DNA from: an uncultured Duncaniella sp.
Lineage (GTDB): Bacteria; Bacteroidota; Bacteroidia; Bacteroidales; Muribaculaceae
Length of the DNA: 64,000 nucleotides
Direction of reading: 5' to 3'
NCBI GenBank assembly: GCA_910577335.1
Contig: CAJTMJ010000005.1
Coordinates: 58,338 to 122,337, forward strand
In this document: positions 62,466-64,000 of the stretch, piece by piece
How the letters are laid out: the number at the start of each line of letters is the position of its first letter
Position numbering within the stretch: position 1 is the first letter of the stretch
The notes under the pieces: generated by a model
Told to the model about the DNA's origin: nothing
Database searches by the model: none
What the model saw: only the letters and a program-made list of their open reading frames with translations
Translations under genes and position numbers: made by a program

Positions 62466-62732
62466 ATGCAAAAAAAGACACCTGTATGGATGACAATACT
62501 GATAATATTAGTACTGCTTCCCATATTCTCTCTACCGGCTTTATTAGACACTGTTCCCGCCGATGACGATTCGCTACGTACCGTCGTGTGGTGTTATCCA
62601 TTCTATCTATTGCTATCCGGCTATCTTGCTTGGTTTGCATATCCGCAGCGTCCGACTATAAGCTGGATACTCATAGCGCTTATGGTGCTTTCCACCATAG
62701 CTATATGGATGTTGCCCGCAGCAGCGCTTTAA
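62466..62732 (+). CDS. Small membrane protein of unknown function
   Basis: 88 residues with three hydrophobic segments (about 8-26, 42-60 and 66-86). No recognisable motif. It sits 12 nt after the epimerase gene and 32 nt before aroQ in a run of same-strand genes, with good start spacing, so it is probably real. Confidence 0.65.
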   Translation: MQKKTPVWMTILIILVLLPIFSLPALLDTVPADDDSLRTVVWCYPFYLLLSGYLAWFAYPQRPTISWILIALMVLSTIAIWMLPAAAL

Positions 62733-62764
62733 TGAATTGAATTTATAATCTATCACTATATTTT

Positions 62765-63190
62765 ATGAAACTTCTAATCATAAACGGTCCGAATCTGAAT
62801 CTTCTCGGCACACGCGAGCCTGAAATATACGGTTCACGGACATTTGAGTCATACCTCAAAGAGCTGCGTGAGATGCTCGAAGGTGAAAAGATAGAGTATC
62901 TACAGTCAAACCATGAGGGGGACATAATAGATTTTCTCCATAATGCTGATTGTGACGGCATCATACTTAACGCCGGTGCATATACACATACATCACTTGC
63001 CATTGCAGATGCTATATCAGGAATAAAGATTCCGGTAATAGAGGTGCATATATCCAACACTGCTTCACGGGAAGCCATACGTCACACTTCATACATTGCG
63101 CCCGTGTGCCGCGGCACCATCACTGGATTTGGTCTTAACTCATACTTCCTTGCGGCGCAAGCCTTCATAATGGGTCATGTCAATAGATAG
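62765..63190 (+). CDS. aroQ: Type II 3-dehydroquinate dehydratase
   Basis: 141 residues. IINGPNLNLLGTREPEIYG carries the catalytic Tyr22, NAGAYTHTS binds the substrate and EVHISN supplies the catalytic His. Third step of the shikimate pathway. Overlaps the methyltransferase start by 14 nt. Confidence 0.95.
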   Translation: MKLLIINGPNLNLLGTREPEIYGSRTFESYLKELREMLEGEKIEYLQSNHEGDIIDFLHNADCDGIILNAGAYTHTSLAIADAISGIKIPVIEVHISNTASREAIRHTSYIAPVCRGTITGFGLNSYFLAAQAFIMGHVNR

Positions 63191-63818
63191 TCAGGTAGAC
63201 GAATACATACTGTCGCATATCTCGGAAGAGCCGGAGCATCTGTCGAGACTCTACAGACGCACCCATCTCAACCACCTATACCCCCGCATGTGCTCAGGAC
63301 ATCTGCAGGGGCGTATCCTGTCAATGCTCACAGCCATGATCAAGCCTAAACGTGTGCTTGAATTGGGGACATATACAGGTTACTCTGCATTGTGTCTTGC
63401 TGAAAACTTAGCTGAGGACGGCGAGGTTCACACCATTGAGATAGACGACGAGATGGAGGAGGAATTAACGGAACTATTTTCATGTTCCCCAGGAGGAGAC
63501 AAAGTAAAGCTTCATATAGGAGATGCAGAGGCGATAATTCCGACGATTGACGAGCAATGGGATATGATATACATTGATGCCAACAAACGCCGTTATATCG
63601 AATATATTGACCTTTCATTGCCACGTCTCGTTCCCGGTGGGTTCATTATAGCTGACAATACACTCTGGGATGGCAAGGTTACAGACACTGTTGCAAATCA
63701 TGACGCTCAAACGGTGGCGCTTGACAAGTTTAACTCATATATATTAACAAAGCCGGAATTGGAGGTGGTTATCCTCCCGGTGAGAGATGGATTGACACTG
63801 ATCCGTAAGAAGAAATAA
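63177..63818 (+). CDS. SAM-dependent O-methyltransferase (COMT/CCoAMT-like)
   Basis: 213 residues. SAM-binding VLELGTYTGYSALCLAE (near 61) and metal-site residues in DMIYIDANKRRY and GFIIADNTLWDG match the class of small metal-dependent O-methyltransferases (TrmR/CCoAMT family). It may modify tRNA or a small molecule. Last gene before a terminator. Confidence 0.9.
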   Translation: MSIDSQVDEYILSHISEEPEHLSRLYRRTHLNHLYPRMCSGHLQGRILSMLTAMIKPKRVLELGTYTGYSALCLAENLAEDGEVHTIEIDDEMEEELTELFSCSPGGDKVKLHIGDAEAIIPTIDEQWDMIYIDANKRRYIEYIDLSLPRLVPGGFIIADNTLWDGKVTDTVANHDAQTVALDKFNSYILTKPELEVVILPVRDGLTLIRKKK

Positions 63819-63843
63819 ACCTATAACGTATTTATGAATATAG

Positions 63844-63874
63844 AAAAAGCAATTCGTCATCGGGTTGCTTTTTT
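63844..63874 (+). terminator. Terminator of the aroQ/methyltransferase unit
   Basis: AAAAGCAATTCG (63845-63856) pairs with CGGGTTGCTTTT (63861-63872) around TCAT, followed by more T. Confidence 0.75.
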
Positions 63875-63943
63875 AGTGCGTATGTAGATATTAAATTATG
63901 GATCATGTGTAGATACAAGAGGTAAGACCGCATGGGTATAAAC

Positions 63944-63986
63944 AAAAAAAGACAACCGGTTGCCATCTGTGATGGAACCGGTTGTC
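63944..63986 (-). terminator. Terminator of a minus-strand gene to the right of the window
   Basis: GACAACCGGTT (63951-63961) pairs perfectly with AACCGGTTGTC (63976-63986), with an inner CCATC/GATGG. On the minus strand it is followed by seven T (63950-63944). Confidence 0.8.
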
Positions 63987-64000
63987 GGTAGAGGGGGCGG

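Overview
The window looks like a chromosomal segment of a Bacteroidales bacterium, most likely family Muribaculaceae (moderate confidence; no 16S or marker search was possible). The reasons are promoters of the Bacteroidetes type (TTG, about 20 nt, TAnnTTTG) in front of many genes, few clear Shine-Dalgarno sites, Bacteroidetes-specific families (DUF4199, DUF6452, DUF6048, DUF6922, PorZ), a SecG with an Ala/Pro tail, an IF-2 with a long Lys/Pro/Ala/Gln N-terminus, and a dcw cluster with the gene order usual for the phylum. No rRNA, tRNA or CRISPR array was seen.

Layout. 1-0.77 kb: an AbiEii-like nucleotidyltransferase (cut by the window edge) with its DUF6922 partner. 0.8-7.7 kb: a tripartite RND efflux operon (adaptor, permease, outer-membrane lipoprotein) ending in an LpxA-like acyltransferase. 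8.1-11.9 kb: MsbA-type ABC exporter, then lptE, a conserved TPR-like gene and secG. 12-16.6 kb: DUF4199 membrane protein, GT2 glycosyltransferase, nitroreductase, DUF6452 lipoprotein, DUF6048 protein and PhoH. 16.6-17.8 kb: a three-gene module that reads as a toxin-antitoxin-chaperone (TAC) system. 18-24.9 kb: M16 peptidase, histone H1-like protein, an orphan but catalytically intact phage terminase large subunit with an 803-residue unknown protein, and an Lrp/AsnC regulator. 25.3-30.8 kb: rimP-nusA-infB-folK. 30.8-35.5 kb: manA, a hypothetical gene, porZ (type IX secretion) and rdgB. 35.7-38.3 kb: a probable structured RNA whose promoter carries a G8 run, followed by a Septu-like PtuAB defence pair. 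38.4-55 kb: zupT and the cell-division and wall cluster rsmH-ftsL-ftsI-murE-mraY-murD-ftsW-murG-murC-ftsQ-ftsA-ftsZ. 55-64 kb: panB, a HIT protein, a Na/Pi cotransporter, a DUF389 protein, GT4 glycosyltransferase, NAD-dependent epimerase, small membrane protein, aroQ and an O-methyltransferase.

How it fits together. Most of the window is housekeeping: envelope building (dcw, LPS transport, efflux), translation and transcription (rimP-nusA-infB), and cofactor or aromatic synthesis. Inserted into it are three visibly AT-richer islands that look like mobile conflict systems (AbiEii/DUF6922, TAC, Septu) and a phage-derived terminase pair with host-like composition.

Repeats are a second theme. 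A MITE-like composite repeat built from CAATTGTC units around a conserved core is present in three copies; one forms the 5' end of the murG reading frame and another supplies the last codons and stop of murC. A REP-like palindrome family is also present in three copies. Regulatory structures worth testing are a terminator-like hairpin in the rimP leader, a 13-bp inverted repeat spanning the dcw promoter, and back-to-back overlapping promoters at lptE/DUF4199.
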